Assembly: GCA_020744225.1 (NCBI GenBank)
Contig: JAGMWG010000001.1
Span: 3,162,001 to 3,226,000 of the forward strand
Direction of reading: 5' to 3'
DNA length: 64,000 bases
From: Paraphoma chrysanthemicola
Taxonomy: Eukaryota > Ascomycota > Dothideomycetes > Pleosporales > Phaeosphaeriaceae
The notes beneath the pieces were generated by a model, which saw only the letters and a list, made by a program, of their open reading frames with translations, was not told the origin of the DNA and did no database searches. Positions 53,501-64,000 of this stretch are shown here, piece by piece (position 1 is the stretch's first letter; each line of letters opens with the position of its first letter). Position numbers and translations under genes: made by a program.

Positions 53501-53728
53501 GGCTGAGGGCTTTTGGGACTCTGCGTCGCGTTCGGCGGTGGGCTGCTCTGGCAGAGACTCGTTCTCAGCGTCTTCGGCCCAGCTTGGTGCCGAGGTCACA
53601 GAGCCATTCGAAGTTGGAGCGGCGGGGTCTTTCGCGGGAGTAGCCGCACCGGAAACCGGCTTGCTTGTTGTGGTCGGTGTTGACATGCCCTTGGCGGCTT
53701 GCGCGTAGGAGAAAGTGGATGCAGCCAT
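50509..53728 (-). CDS. LARP1-type La-motif RNA-binding protein
   Basis: La-related protein of the Sro9/Slf1/LARP1 kind, which binds mRNA and affects translation and stability. Exon 1 53728-51819 starts MAASTFSYAQAAKGM and is disordered (Ser/Pro/Lys, then RGG-like RGGGRGGRGSYANG). Intron 51818-51772 (GTATGT, GACTAAC, TTAG, phase 2) creates QVEYYFSVDNLLKDMYLRRH, the La motif (HMDSQGFVGLEFIASF). Exon 2 51771-51234. Exon 3 ends 51019 and carries MVIVRTHN and RTYSNGSIDSKLEP. Intron 51018-50954 (65 bp; GTACGA, ACTAAT, TACAG). Exon 4 50953-50509 has the DM15-like C-terminus (YDMNVLYQFWTHFL, MYNEFRHSAFED). The exon 2/3 junction is unsure: GTAAGT at 51233 is phase 0, whereas TTGCAG (ends 51191) needs phase 1; AATCAG ending 51159 fits the phase but drops MVIVR. 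Confidence 0.82.
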
Positions 53729-56434
53729 GGTGCTGGATCTGGTTGTGTCTTGATAGACAGGTATCTCACGAATTGTGAGGGTGCCGGGAGTCACTCTTTA
53801 TCCCTGGCGGGAGTACTGCGATGAGCTGGCCAGCACGGATTGGTGCTGAGGTGTCCGGAGAGGCGGACGTCTGACCTCTCCGCACGTCGTTCCCTGTGAT
53901 GCGACCAGGCTTTGCGGGTGCGGTTTGGTTTCGAGTGATGCGAGAGCTCGTCGAAGCTCAGCGGGGCGAGGTTGACGGTCGAGATCGTAGAGGGACTCGG
54001 ACTTGACAGGCTCGAGCGTAGCAGGAATGGAGGCTACCGGAACAATTTCCGGGACTGCAATGCGCTTCGCTTGAACTGCGCCAGAGGGTGTTAGCAAGCG
54101 AGTTGAGCAGTAGAGATAGCAAAAGTGAGTAGTTTGAGGATAGGCAGAGCTGTAGACACAGAACGAGCGGAGTGTGCTGGTGTGGGGGCTGGTGGGCAAA
54201 AGTAGCGCAAGCGCACACGCTGGTGATAAAAGGCGTGGGCTGCTATCGCGTTTGGGCGGGCAGGAGCGATTGCTGCCAGCACGCAAAGCTCTGTTCAGGA
54301 CAGAGGAAGCGCTCGTAGAAACACAGAGAGGGTGCGGACTGGTGCAGGGCGGCCGGCGCAGAGCATGCAAGCAGCAAGCGATGCGGCGGGCGTGGGCAGC
54401 GACGTGTGCGGAGACTAACCTCTGGGACAGGCCGGAGCAGGCTGTTTCGCTGTCTAACACAGCTGGCAAGCGGCTGGCACGCTGGCAGCACAAATGAGAG
54501 CCTCGCGGGAGGTTGAGGGTGGAAATGAAGGTGCAGTGGTAGCGAGGTTGCGGCGGGCTCCAGGCACACGAGAGGTGAGGTTGCAGCACGGCTGACGTGC
54601 AAGCAACAACGGCAACGGGGCTGAGGCGGCGTCGAGAGGGTCGGCGGCGAGGGTATCAAGGCAGACAGGACCCGGTTGACGAATATTGACGGTCGTGTGT
54701 GCGGGCAGGCAAGCGTAGAGTGGAGGAACGCAAGTCACTTGTAGTGCGAAATTTGCTGCCGAGTGCGGGTCGGGATGTTTAGAGCAGCACCTTAGAAATT
54801 CACCACTCCCCATGGATCCGAGGAGCCCACGGGCACTGGCAGAGCAAGGCCTGCACGCGCGCCAGCCTGCGCCTCTGCTGCCCGCGCTGATTTCGCCGTG
54901 GTGCGCTCGCAATGCGCCCATATCATTTGGCCGACAGTCAATGGATGCTCCAAAATGACGTTACCCCTCACTGTTGGAATTGCTGCCTACGCCTCTGCTA
55001 CATACTTTGCATGCCGACCCCGTCCACGCTCCCACGACATGTGTCTCGCACGTCAGCGCCCAACCTGAACTGCGGTGCTGCGCTCATCCCGCCCTAGCGA
55101 CTGGCGCCTCGGTGCAGGCCCGTTACTGGCACTTCCTTTTGTTGTGCCGGAACATGCACGAGCGAGCCATCCTTGCGGCGGGAAAACGGATCGCGCTGCG
55201 TTGACGTCCCGACTATTGCCGACTAGCCTACCTCATTCATCTGCCTTGACAGCTGCCACTTTGAGCCCGCTGCCATTGAGAGCGCCAAGGGTGCTTGATG
55301 TGGGTGGTCAGTTCTGATTAGTATAGACGTTGCTGCTCAGTCGACCTGAGGAGAGGGGGAGCGGGGGCGACTTTGCAAGGCCATTTCGATTTTGCCTTGG
55401 CCCATGGTCTGCTTTGTCCAATGCGCCGCAAGCAGATAGGCACTTCGGTACTCATCAGTGCCCACCTTCACGGATCTCTGCGGCTGCCGTGCTGGGATCC
55501 ACTGTGCAACTGGACAATTTATGAAACGACACGCAGCCTCGTGAACAATCGAACCGAGAGGGGAGCAGATAAATCCTCGAGACCTACGCATTGACCAGCC
55601 GACTTGATCAAAGACAGAGAGTAGAGCCGTCTTGCCCATAGCACAGGCCGCATCGGGCAAGGCGAATACCACTTCGAGATGACTCGCATCGAGTCTCATA
55701 GCAGGACTCCATCCGACGCACGCGTTCCTGTTCAACGTCGCCTCGTTCCGACCCGCCCATGTCTCGGGCAAGCCACCTGCCCAAAATAGCTCTTTTCCTT
55801 TACCAGCCCATCCATTGGGAAACAAGCCCTTGAATATAAAAGCCCCCATCAAACTCGGCACAGAAAGAGTGCCGCTAATTTAGACCAGACAACTATTACG
55901 TTGTCAAAGTCTGGGGTCGTTACCTGTAATTACCCAGAATTGGCAATATCGCAGATTGAGACCGGAAATCTCGAGAACGTATATAGAGGCCGTGTGATCG
56001 TTTGCAATGCGGAGGTGTGCTATATCTTTGTACTACACGGAGAAAATTTTGATATATATGCGTGGCATTTTGTTCCGTATGTGCCAAACTTAGTTCTCGA
56101 GATCCAATCATGGTCGCGTTCACATGCATATTTAGTTAGGATGTGACCGCGGACCATTCATCGACGAAATTCTATATTATTACTGGTAGTGCTTGAGAAG
56201 CACATTCAATACCACTCTAGACATGGCTTCAAGGGCTTTGACCCAGAAATGAGCCAGCCCCCACGTGGTGGCCTGCAGCACACGTACTCCACTCCCGGTA
56301 TTGTGTTCTTTATGGTAGTTATTTAGACTGATTCCGCGGATGTGTACCTGCATACTCCACATTAGACCCACCATCCTGGGTCACCAAGGTACGTGCCCCT
56401 CAATGTCCAATCTGGTCTGCTCACCTTCTTCGAG
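53729..56434. other. 2.7-kb gene-free interval upstream of the LARP1 gene
   Basis: About 53900-54900 is strongly C/T-rich on the minus strand with many CAC/CTC/CCT words, so it yields proline- and serine-rich ORFs that I do not accept as genes; it is more likely promoter and long leader for the LARP1 gene. A minus-strand frame at 55337-55861 is open for 174 codons without motifs. About 55870-56180 is somewhat AT-richer. No RNA gene or repeat seen. Confidence 0.45.
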
Positions 56435-57984
56435 TTACACCAACCCTTCCATACTCTCTGACTCCCTCCACCTCTCCATCTTCGCTCTTGCTTTGTCCTC
56501 CCCATTTGCCCACCACCACACGCTCCACAGCCCGTCTTCCCATTTTGACTCAAATACACCCCTCATATCTGCCAGTTCCTTTCCATCTTTGCTTTGCTTT
56601 CTTTCGAATCGCTCAAACTCTACAAGGACACTATCAAGAAGATGGTGATTCGCGTGGTCTCGGAGGGTGAATAGATGACCATCCACTGGAGTAAGCATGA
56701 CGGGTGAGACACTTTGACGCGTCTGGTGAAACGACGAGCGTGCTATGATGTTGAGATGGTTAAGAGACGTGCTCCGCAAGTAACGTCTCTGGCGTGCATC
56801 CTGAAGAGGGACATTGGCACGGAAGGCGTAGGCTTGTGAGGGCCGATGCCAGATTCGTGTTGTGGTAGGAAGCTTTACGGCCGGCCAGGGATATTTGCGC
56901 GAGACCTCGGAGCGCATTATGAGATCAATGATGTCTGGAGGCTGCAGATACGTTTGGCCGGCGTGGAGAAAGAGTTGAAGGAGTCTACACGCCGTTAGTT
57001 TGTGGGCTACACCGAAAAGTCATGATGGTAAATGTCTGAAGTTTGGCAAGTACGACCGACTTACCGCGCACTATGACCACCATCCGCTGCGAAGTTGGAC
57101 GAGAAAGTGAGTGGCAATTTGTCAGAATTTTGATCGGCAAGTGCATTGCCATGCAGAGGTAGAAGATGGTGATACAGGAACTTGAAAACGGCGAAGCTGT
57201 CCAGTTCATCGAGGAGCGGTGTGCGCCTCTGATCTTTTAGATATTCCTTGCTGGTCTGCAACAACGCAATCTGGGTATCAAAAGTGCTCGGATAGCTAAA
57301 GCTAGTCAGGAACCAGCGTATTTCATTCAGGAGCCAGACATTGACAACAGCTGCATAGAATCGTGCTCTTTGATCGGCGTTCAATCGATTGTAATACCGA
57401 GTCTCGGGAGTATTTCGGCAACGCGATTGCAGCTCTCCGTCCTCAAACAACTCGTTTCGTCGAGTAAGGTTCCTGTACGTGTGAAACAGGTCATCACAGT
57501 CCACAGCCTCATCCGGCGCAAGGAAGTCGGTTGCTGTCAGTTGTCTCTTGAGCCATAGGTCTTCGAGCACACGAAGCCCCTGATATCGAGCTAGGATTGC
57601 ATATACCATTTCATCTGGATAACTCTCTCGGCGTGATCTGATCTCGGTTTTGCCTTGAGTGATTGCGGCAGCAAAGTTTCTCTCCCAGTGGTTCAAAATG
57701 TACCCAGGAATGAAGGGTGTTGCGTGAATTTGATTATTGTTGTGCCGCAGCTCTGTGACTACTGCGTCGTGGATGGTCAACATTTTCGACAACTGCAAAT
57801 CGTAACGATGCTGAGAGGATTGAGATATAATGGAGCGCATGATATTGACGTAGTCGCGCGGTCTCCGCATAGCCTCATATGTCTTCGTGCAGGTTCTCAT
57901 AAGGTAGTGAACATCGTCGATGCTGTCCAGATAGTGGAAGATTGGTTGTAAAAGCTCCGGAGGTAAGTCCAGAAAGGTTGCCAT
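56435..57984 (-). CDS. F-box protein
   Basis: Probable substrate adaptor of an SCF ubiquitin ligase (binds Skp1 through the F-box) or a non-SCF F-box protein. Exon 1 57984-57065, intron 57064-56985 (80 bp; GTAAGT, ACTAAC, GTAG, phase 2), exon 2 56984-56435; 489 residues. The F-box is at the very N-terminus: MATFLDLPPELLQPIFHYLD, with SIDDVHYLMRTCTKTYEAM completing it. The rest is alpha-helical without recognised repeats (no LRR, WD40 or Kelch). Exon 2 begins LLQLFLHAGQTYLQPPDIID and ends WWANGEDKARAKMERW. The frame is open for 48 codons upstream of the chosen ATG, but the F-box position favours 57984. The substrate is unknown. Confidence 0.82.
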
Positions 57985-58750
57985 TCTAGAGGGCGCTCTC
58001 CAGCAAGTAGTGGGTGTGTAACGATACAGCTCTGGCGTTGAAGCTTCAGTTCTGCCCCGAATAATTTTGGCCAGTTCGTCCACGGTACTGAAAATCTGGT
58101 CAGCACCACCTGGCTGCAGACTTGGCACACGTGGTTGAGCGAGCTACGTATAAAGTTGAGGACGATGCCTGCTTGATGTGTCAGTGCGTCTAGAAAGTTT
58201 CGCGAGAGTGCAAGGCTGAGCGTATTCAGCGCCTTAATTCGAATGTGGTTGATATTAGTGCGGTCCATCGACACGTAGCTCAAAGGAAACGCAATATACG
58301 TGGATCAATGTCGTTTGCTTGGTGCCAGACGGTACAGGATCCTACAGTCGTCAGGTTTAGCCTCGTCTGTCTGCCTAGATCATGTGTGATGCTGGCGTTT
58401 GCTCCGATGCACCCATGGCTGCTGATGAGCCGCAGCCATTGGCCGGTGAGCCCGCATCGCTCGCCATCACCAAAATCGACATTCACCAACTGGCGGGTAA
58501 CACATTTTCAAACCGAGATCGGTCACTGATGTTTGAGATACAATGCAGAATGCTGCAGCGGAACCAGGGCTGGTACAAGACAGTTATTGACTCGCGCTTG
58601 CTCCGATTGGCCGCGGCTTCCCCACGCCGATAGCCGCATCCGATCCTTGGCAGGCGCGCCTTTCACTCCGCCCTGCCTCCGCAACCTCTCGCTTTGCTGC
58701 CTTACGTCATATTCAACACTCGCTCATCACGCCGCGCTCTCACCGTAATC
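57985..58750. other. Divergent promoter interval (F-box gene / TAF10)
   Basis: 766 bp between opposite starts. No supported ORF. The ~60 bp before TAF10 are C/T-rich. Confidence 0.4.
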
Positions 58751-59469
58751 ATGTCTGACAGTACCACTCAGCCCGCCGACGCTAGCATGGAGGTCAACGA
58801 AGAGCTGGACCCCACAGTTGAGGAGGAGATCAACCGCGACGCGACACAGACGGACGCGATGAATCTCGACGGCGCAGCCGAAGCAGAGCCCACAGTGAAC
58901 GGAGTAGCAGACACAGCGCAGACCTTCGAAGCGCGAATACCAGCCAAGAAGGATGCGACGCTGCGAGAGTTTTTGGGAAAGATGGACGAATATGCGCCCA
59001 TCGTATGGACGCCTATGGTTCTTGTGCAGTAGAGACCTGCTAATTGCTCCAGATTCCTGATGCAGTTACCAACTACTACCTCACACGCGCCGGTCTACCG
59101 CCGCCACCTCAGACCTCTCCCCACCTTGCACGGCTCCTCGCGCTTGCAACGCAGAAGTTCATCGCAGACATCGCAGCCGACGCCTACCAGTTCTCAAGGA
59201 TAAGGTCGTCTAACACAACGAGCAACAACCCTATGGGTGGACTCGGCGCCGGAGCAGGACCCCAAGGCGCCGCAGCACCAGGGGGGGCGCAGGGAGGGAA
59301 GGACTCGAGCGCGAAAGCGAAGGACTACAACCTGGGCATCCAGCGGCCCGGCTATGGTGGCGGTGGCCAGGGAGGCAGCCAGGGTCGGACCGTCTTGACA
59401 ATGGAAGACCTGGGTATGGCCGTCGGAGAGTATGGCGTCAACATCAAGCGAGGCGAATTCTATCGATAA
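58751..59469 (+). CDS. TAF10: TAF10, histone-fold subunit of TFIID and SAGA
   Basis: General transcription/coactivator subunit that pairs through a histone fold with TAF3 or TAF8 in TFIID and with Spt7 in SAGA. Exons 58751-59002 and 59053-59469; 222 residues. The 50-bp intron (GTATGG, CTAATT, CTCCAG, phase 0) falls inside the histone fold, joining FLGKMDEYAPI to IPDAVTNYYLTRAGL. The following PHLARLLALATQKFIADIAADAYQ helix is the core of the TAF10 fold. A Gly/Ala-rich insert (PMGGLGAGAGPQGAAAPGG) separates it from the C-terminal helix TVLTMEDLGMAVGEYGVNIKRGEFYR. The first ~70 residues are acidic and disordered. Without splicing the frame stops nine codons past the donor. Confidence 0.95.
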
Positions 59470-59687
59470 GAGGTCGCTCAAACGATCGCTCGGAAGAGCA
59501 GAGATGCCGTACTAAAAGCATACATCACAGGCGTTGGTGGGACAAATGGCGCTGGACTCATCACAACATTGAACGTTTCACCCGAATCAAGGGCTCTCGT
59601 ATTTGTACAATAACAGCAGAGTGGAAGGCTCTTAGAAAACCATCAATGATACCCAAACTCCACCATGATGCAAATGCGAACCTGCCT

Positions 59688-60162
59688 CTACTTATTCTTC
59701 GTCTGTTTGTACGTAAAGTTCTTCCGTGTCCTGCCATGCCACTGTCAGCTTATATTTAAGGATGCGCACTACTCTCCAGGACGGCGGTTCTTGGTGAACA
59801 TACGGTGCAAATTCTCCCAGCTTGTGTCCGACCATGTCTTCAGTGATGGTTATGTCCTGGTAGTTCTTTCCATCGTGAATCTGGAACTTCAACCCCACGA
59901 AGTTGGGGAGTATGGTCGCCGACCGTGCTTGAGTCTTGATCGGCGGTAGTCGCTCGCCTGGCTTCGCTCGCTTTATGGGCAGACTGTGCTCGTTTAGTCA
60001 AGGTGTCAAACTGGCATTATGGTGCAGCTTCTTACGGGACAATGTTCGGCCCTGTACCAAGTTAGACTTTTCATTCAACACAATTGGATCGCGCAATGAA
60101 AGCACCGTAGAGCACTTACCTTTCCAGACCGACCGAGAGCACAGCGCCCGCGTAGGAAACAT
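59688..60162 (-). CDS. RSM19: Mitochondrial ribosomal protein uS19m, four exons with a 16-nt microexon
   Basis: Small-subunit protein of the mitoribosome. Exons 60162-60120, 60051-60036 (16 nt), 59983-59804, 59730-59688; 93 residues. Introns of 68, 52 and 73 bp have donors GTAAGT, GTAAGA and GTATGT and acceptors TACAG, CACAG and GGCAG; all phases agree. The product reads MFPTRALCSRSVWKG, then PNIVPLPIKRAKPGERLPP, IKTQARSATILPNFVGLKFQ, HDGKNYQDITITEDMVGHKL and GEFAPTRKNF, ending KQTKNK. The SVWKGPNIVPLPI core is formed only when the microexon is included. No separate presequence; bacterial-like S19 often lacks one. Transcribed divergently from MRE11, 280 bp apart. No ORF finder would show it whole, since only 68 codons of exon 3 and flank are open. 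Confidence 0.93.
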
Positions 60163-60442
60163 TACGATGTGCGGCTTGAAGGGTGAGGTCGGCGAAATGT
60201 TTGAGAGGTTCCGTCATATCGCGCCCCACGTGAGAGCGTATTTGGCGCTAAGAGCTTGGCCAGGCGGAAGCGCGTCGTGAATCCCAGGATGGCTGTTAGT
60301 GGCGGTAGTCAGTGCCTGCGACGACGTCCAAATAAGAGAGGTCAATCACTACGAGCTCAAGTCTCGTCTTTGGCGCACCTCTACCGCTGAAGTACAGCAC
60401 AAGTCAACTTCAGCTCCAGAACCAACACCAATCATACACACC
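60163..60442. promoter_or_regulatory. Divergent promoter interval (uS19m / MRE11)
   Basis: 280 bp separate the start codons of a mitoribosomal gene and a DNA-repair gene on opposite strands. The MRE11-proximal ~60 bp are C/A-rich (caccaatcatacacacc). Shared control is possible but not shown by the sequence. Confidence 0.4.
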
Positions 60443-62770
60443 ATGCCAGCACGAGCACGTGTTCAGCAGCGCGGTACGGGTACCAACCTCGCCTTCAACA
60501 ATCGAGAGTCTAATACAAACAGGTGCGGATACTATCCGGATCCTCGTGGCCACTGACAGCCATGTTGGCTACAATGAGCGCGATGCATACCGCAAGGACG
60601 ACAGCTGGCAGACTTTCGATGAAGTCATGAAGCTTGCCAAGAAGCATGATGTCGATATGGTCCTGCATGCCGGAGACCTCTTTCACGAGAACAAGCCATC
60701 ACGGAAGTCCATGTACCATGTCATGCGCTCCATTCGAGAGAATTGTCTTGGCGAAAAGCCGTGCGAGCTGGAGTTTTTGAGTGACGCGAGTGAGAACTTT
60801 GGCGGCATCTTCGATCATGTAAACTATGAAGATGAGGACATCAACATTGCCATTCCCTTCTTTGCGATACATGGTAACCACGACGACCCTTCTGGAGAAG
60901 GCTCATACTCGCCATTGGACCTTCTGCAGGCATCAGGTCTGGTCAACTACTTCGGTCGCACGCCGGAGGTCGACAAGATCGCGATAAAACCTGTTCTGCT
61001 GCAAAAGGGCGGCACGAAGCTCGCTCTCTATGGACTTAGCAATGTGCGCGACGAGCGATTGTTCCATACCTGGCGGGACGGGAACGTCAAGTTCTTCCAA
61101 CCTGGAACACAAAAGGACGAATGGTTCAATATCATGAGCGTGCACCAAAATCACCATGCTCATACTCCCACAAGCTATCTGCCAGAAAACTTCCTCCCAG
61201 ACTTCATGGATCTAGTGGTTTGGGGCCACGAGCACGAATGTCTCATTGATCCTCGGTTGAACCCCGAGATGGGCTTCCATGTCATGCAGCCAGGCTCTTC
61301 TATCGCTACTTCCCTAATGCCCGGCGAGGCTGTACCAAAGCACGTGGCAATATTGAGCATTACCGGAAAGGAGTTTCAGACCGAGACTATTCGACTGAAG
61401 TCAGTGCGACCGTTCATAATGAAGGAAATTGTATTAGCGGAAGAGAAGGAAATCAAGGACAAGGAGCTCTGGCGTGTGAACGACAATCGCACTAAAATCA
61501 CCCAGTACCTGACCAAGGTCGTGGACGAACTGATAGATGAGGCCAAGCGAGAGTGGTTAGAGCTTCAAGACGACCGTGAAGAGGGCGACGATATAGATCC
61601 TCCGCTTCCTCTTGTAAGACTCCGCGTCGAGTACACTGCTCCACAACCAGGTGAATTCCGTGTTGAGAACCCTCAACGCTTCTCAAGCGGCTTCCAAGAG
61701 CGAGTAGCCAACACCCAAGATATTGTGCAATTCTACCGCAAGAAGAAAGCTGCGACCCGAACGGCCAAGAATGTGGCTGAGATGCCAGAGGAGTCAGTGA
61801 TGGCGGAAATGCAAGCAAGTACTATCAAGGTGGACAAGCTCGTCAAGGAATTCTTAGATGCTCAGAGCCTCACAATCCTTCCACAAAACTCGTTCGGCGA
61901 TGCTGTAACACAGTTCGTTGACAAGGACGACAAACACGCTATGGAACTATTCGTCGAGGAGAGTCTCGGTAATCAACTCAAACACCTCATGACCAGCGAA
62001 TTAGAGGAAGACGATATCATCCAGGAAATGGATACATATAAATCTCATCTAGAGGACTTGTTTCAGACTGGCAAGATCAAGAAGAAGAAGAGGTCCAACC
62101 TGAAGCCAAAGCCATTCGGCTGGGACAGTGACGAAGACGGCCCCTGGGCTGATCAGCCAGCCGCTATTGTTCGCCCCGACGAAGAAGGCGAGGACGATGA
62201 CAATGCTAGTCTAGCTTCTGTGCCGACCAAAAAGCCCGCCGCACGTGGGCGTGGCAAGGCTGCGGGCACAACACGTAAGACTACTGCAGCGACGAAGAAG
62301 GCCGCGCCGGCTGCCAAAGGTGGTCGAGGGAAGCAGAAGGTCGTGGAGGAAGAGGACGAAGAAGATAATGACGACGATGTCATAATGCTGGACGATGACG
62401 ATGAAGAGAGTGACGATGCGGTCTTCGTCCCCGAGAAAAAGAAGGCTCCTGCGAGGAAGACTGCCGCAGCTGCTAAACCGCCTGCACGAGCAAAATCGCC
62501 AGCAAAGAAGTCGACAACGTCTCGGGCAAAAGCTACGGCTGCGGGCAGACAAGCGACTCTTAACTTTTCACAAGCTGGTGCAGCTGGTACGCAGCGCAGT
62601 CAGCCTACGCGAACTCCCGCGGCGCGGGGAAAGAAGGCTGTCGAGCCGGTAAGTGACGATCCACTTTGTGCATTCATGAGCGTTGGCTAAAAGACGAGTA
62701 GAGCGACGACGAAATCTCAGACGACAGCGCTTTCGATCCGCCGACATCTCGGGGTACCAGGAAGAGATAG
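60443..62770 (+). CDS. MRE11: Mre11 nuclease of the MRN/MRX complex
   Basis: Mn-dependent 3'-5' exonuclease and endonuclease that with Rad50 and Nbs1/Xrs2 starts double-strand-break resection; nucleus. Exons 60443-60473, 60523-62648, 62702-62770; 741 residues. Intron 1 is 49 bp (GTACGG, CTAAT, AACAG, phase 1); intron 2 is 52-53 bp (GTAAGT, GCTAAAA, AGTAG, phase 0). The start MPARARVQQRGADTIRILVA leads to phosphodiesterase motifs TDSHVGYNERDAYRKDDSW, LHAGDLFHENKPS, FFAIHGNHDDPSGEG, MSVHQNHHAHTP and VVWGHEHECLIDP; all metal ligands seem present. The capping and Rad50-binding regions follow. The C-terminal 150 residues are acidic and then Lys/Ala/Arg-rich (DNA-binding GAR-like). The last exon encodes SDDEISDDSAFDPPTSRGTR and stop; without splicing the frame would end earlier with another tail. 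Confidence 0.96.
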
Positions 62771-63572
62771 ATGCGGTCAATCAACAGGGAGAAAAACCTA
62801 GCGTACTCTGAGCAAAAGGCGCAAAAAGATTTCAGCCTGCATAGCGCCGGTGTTACATGTTCAGCGATGCCACCATTAACCAAAATTCGTCCAAGGGCTG
62901 CTGCATTTTAGTCACTTTCATGAGAGAATTTGAGGAAATGCAAGTGTTCGTGACAAGGCCTCAGTCTGCACTTTTTTGTACATGTTTTCGTCGTCTTCAG
63001 GTATTTGATCGCGTGTCTCAAGCCCTGAGGTATGCCTTAGCAAGAGTGTGCAATCGCATTTTCCGTCCGCTGCCAAGCTCGAAAAGCGTCGAGGCAGTCG
63101 CGTCCGTCAACGTGCTCACTGCCTCAGATCTCACGATCGCCTCGGTTGCACCTCTCTCTGCCGCACCTCTTTCCTTCCCACCGCTTCCGCTATTGTGTCG
63201 CAGCGAAGGAGTCGCCGGCGCAGCACAGGTCAAAACTAACAACAGCCACTCTCTGTTTTCTACTATCCACACACTCATTCGTCCCACATTCTCTTGTTCG
63301 TCCTTCAGCTTTTTGGATAGCTATCGCTCGTTTCTCACTTGTTCACCCTCCATCGATCTGCTTTGGGGTACGTATTGTCGCTCACCGGATCACTGCGAAT
63401 CGATTTCTGCTGGCACGGCCGGGACTGAGAGTGAGAAGGCTATTCGCATCATACCATCTCAACCCTCCTCGCTGGCTCACTACGACTTCTCATTGGCTCT
63501 GCGGTACCACCACCGACGTCTCGTTACTTCAACAGCTCGGTGGCATCGTGGCTGAGCGACGCACCGTTTGTG
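62771..63572. other. MRE11 3' flank and promoter/leader of the last gene
   Basis: About 63050-63560 is C/T-rich on the + strand and looks like the promoter and a long pyrimidine-rich leader of the next gene. Two overlapping + frames (232 and 164 codons) there are serine/leucine-rich composition artefacts in my view. Confidence 0.45.
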
Positions 63573-64000
63573 ATGTCTTACAAGGTGGAGGAGCTACTCG
63601 CCTTGCGGGACTCAGTCTCGGAATCAGCGGTCTCGATTGACAAGTTCGCCGATGAAGACGTGATCAAAGGTTAGTCCCCTTCTGCCGCATCTTTGAACCC
63701 CTCACCATTCACTTCACTCCACTCACCGCAACTCTCACCATTCGAGGCATTGGCGCCGATTGGAAACACATCGCCTTTTATCTCGTTCTTATCTCTTCCT
63801 CTCCCTAGTCGTTGCGAGACTGACAAGCCATCGAAAGAGCACGTCCTCCGCCCTTCGGTCTCTGCGTCCGCCAACTTGACCAGCCGGTCATCCGGTAGAA
63901 GTCTTCGACCTCCTACCGCCCTGCCACCTGTGCCCGCTGCGCCACAGAAGCGACCGTCTCCGACACCCTCCTTCAAACGCGGCAAAGCAGAGAAGCTTCT
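63573..64000 (+). CDS. Probable eIF4E-binding protein, N-terminus only (runs off the window)
   Basis: Exon 1 63573-63669 encodes MSYKVEELLALRDSVSESAV and a KFADEDVIK segment. A 168-bp intron (63670-63837; donor GTTAGT, acceptor GAAAG, phase 1) joins K|EHVLRPSVSASANLTSRSSG; exon 2 remains open at the window end with a Pro/Ser/Arg-rich sequence. Residues 3-9, YKVEELL, fit the canonical eIF4E-binding motif Y-x4-L-hydrophobic, here at the extreme N-terminus as in the 4E-T type. Such proteins compete with eIF4G and move mRNAs to repression or decay. Only about 87 residues are visible, so the family call rests on the motif and its position. The AAAG acceptor is unusual, but alternative acceptors (CTAG at 63807, ACAAG at 63827) give the wrong phase. 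Confidence 0.65.

Noticed and set aside
53798..54589. 263-codon minus-strand Pro/Ser/Leu frame
   Set aside because: A product of a long C/T-rich tract; overlapping frames on the same tract look just as coding. More likely promoter and leader.
55337..55861. 174-codon minus-strand frame in the LARP1 upstream region
   Set aside because: No ATG at its start (first in-frame ATG is internal), no motif or hydrophobic pattern, and its composition matches the surrounding non-coding DNA.
62857..63555. 232-codon + frame before the last gene
   Set aside because: Ser/Leu-rich from a pyrimidine-rich leader; no domain, and the next gene's clear start lies just downstream.

Overview
The window looks like nuclear DNA from a filamentous ascomycete (Pezizomycotina; probably Dothideomycetes, which is inference). 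The reasons are many short introns (mostly 45-80 bp) with GTRNGT donors, CTAAC/CTGAC branch points and YAG acceptors; fungal-only families (HET, SesB-like/NACHT/ankyrin NLR, Zn2Cys6 factor, mpaB-like oxygenase, Clr4-type methyltransferase); and one AT-rich patch with the look of repeat-induced point mutation. Gene models were built by hand by joining reading frames across GT-AG (once GC-AG) introns, with codon phase checked at every junction. No tRNA, rRNA, CRISPR array or intact transposon was found.

Layout. 1-4.4 kb: C-terminal part of nucleoporin Nup120/Nup160 and a UBE2S-type ubiquitin-conjugating enzyme. 4.6-9.9 kb: a small orphan protein and a SesB-like hydrolase/NACHT/ankyrin NLR with a frame break in an A7 run. 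10.4-22 kb: housekeeping block with a TTC1-like TPR protein, HAD phosphatase, Vps24 (ESCRT-III), Sba1/p23, a double zinc-finger transcription factor with a GC-AG intron, an mpaB-like oxygenase, a small membrane protein and Rrp1. 22.1-22.8 kb: RIP-like AT-rich relic with an A18 tract, immediately upstream of a chromodomain-SET H3K9 methyltransferase (22.9-24.6 kb). 25-27.3 kb: coiled-coil protein with a separate C-terminal exon.

27.3-37.2 kb is a gene-poor, accessory-looking stretch: a second copy of the orphan small protein, two complementary broken halves of a HET domain, and between them a 1045-residue fungal protein with a Cys-pair motif. 37.2-44.7 kb is one intronless ORF of 2513 codons (disordered, repeat-bearing, coiled-coil). 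46-64 kb returns to core genes: a monocarboxylate-type MFS transporter, a fungal protein resembling 'stationary phase protein 5', a LARP1-type La-motif protein, an F-box protein, TAF10, mitochondrial ribosomal uS19m (with a 16-nt microexon), MRE11, and the start of a probable eIF4E-binding protein.

Theme. Two layers stand out: conserved nuclear, translation and trafficking genes, and a self/non-self recognition layer (NLR, HET remnants) accompanied by two dispersed copies of an unrecognised short protein. The best candidates for something undescribed are that small family, the split HET locus with its intervening gene, and the frame-broken NLR. All similarity statements are from memory of the families; no search was run.
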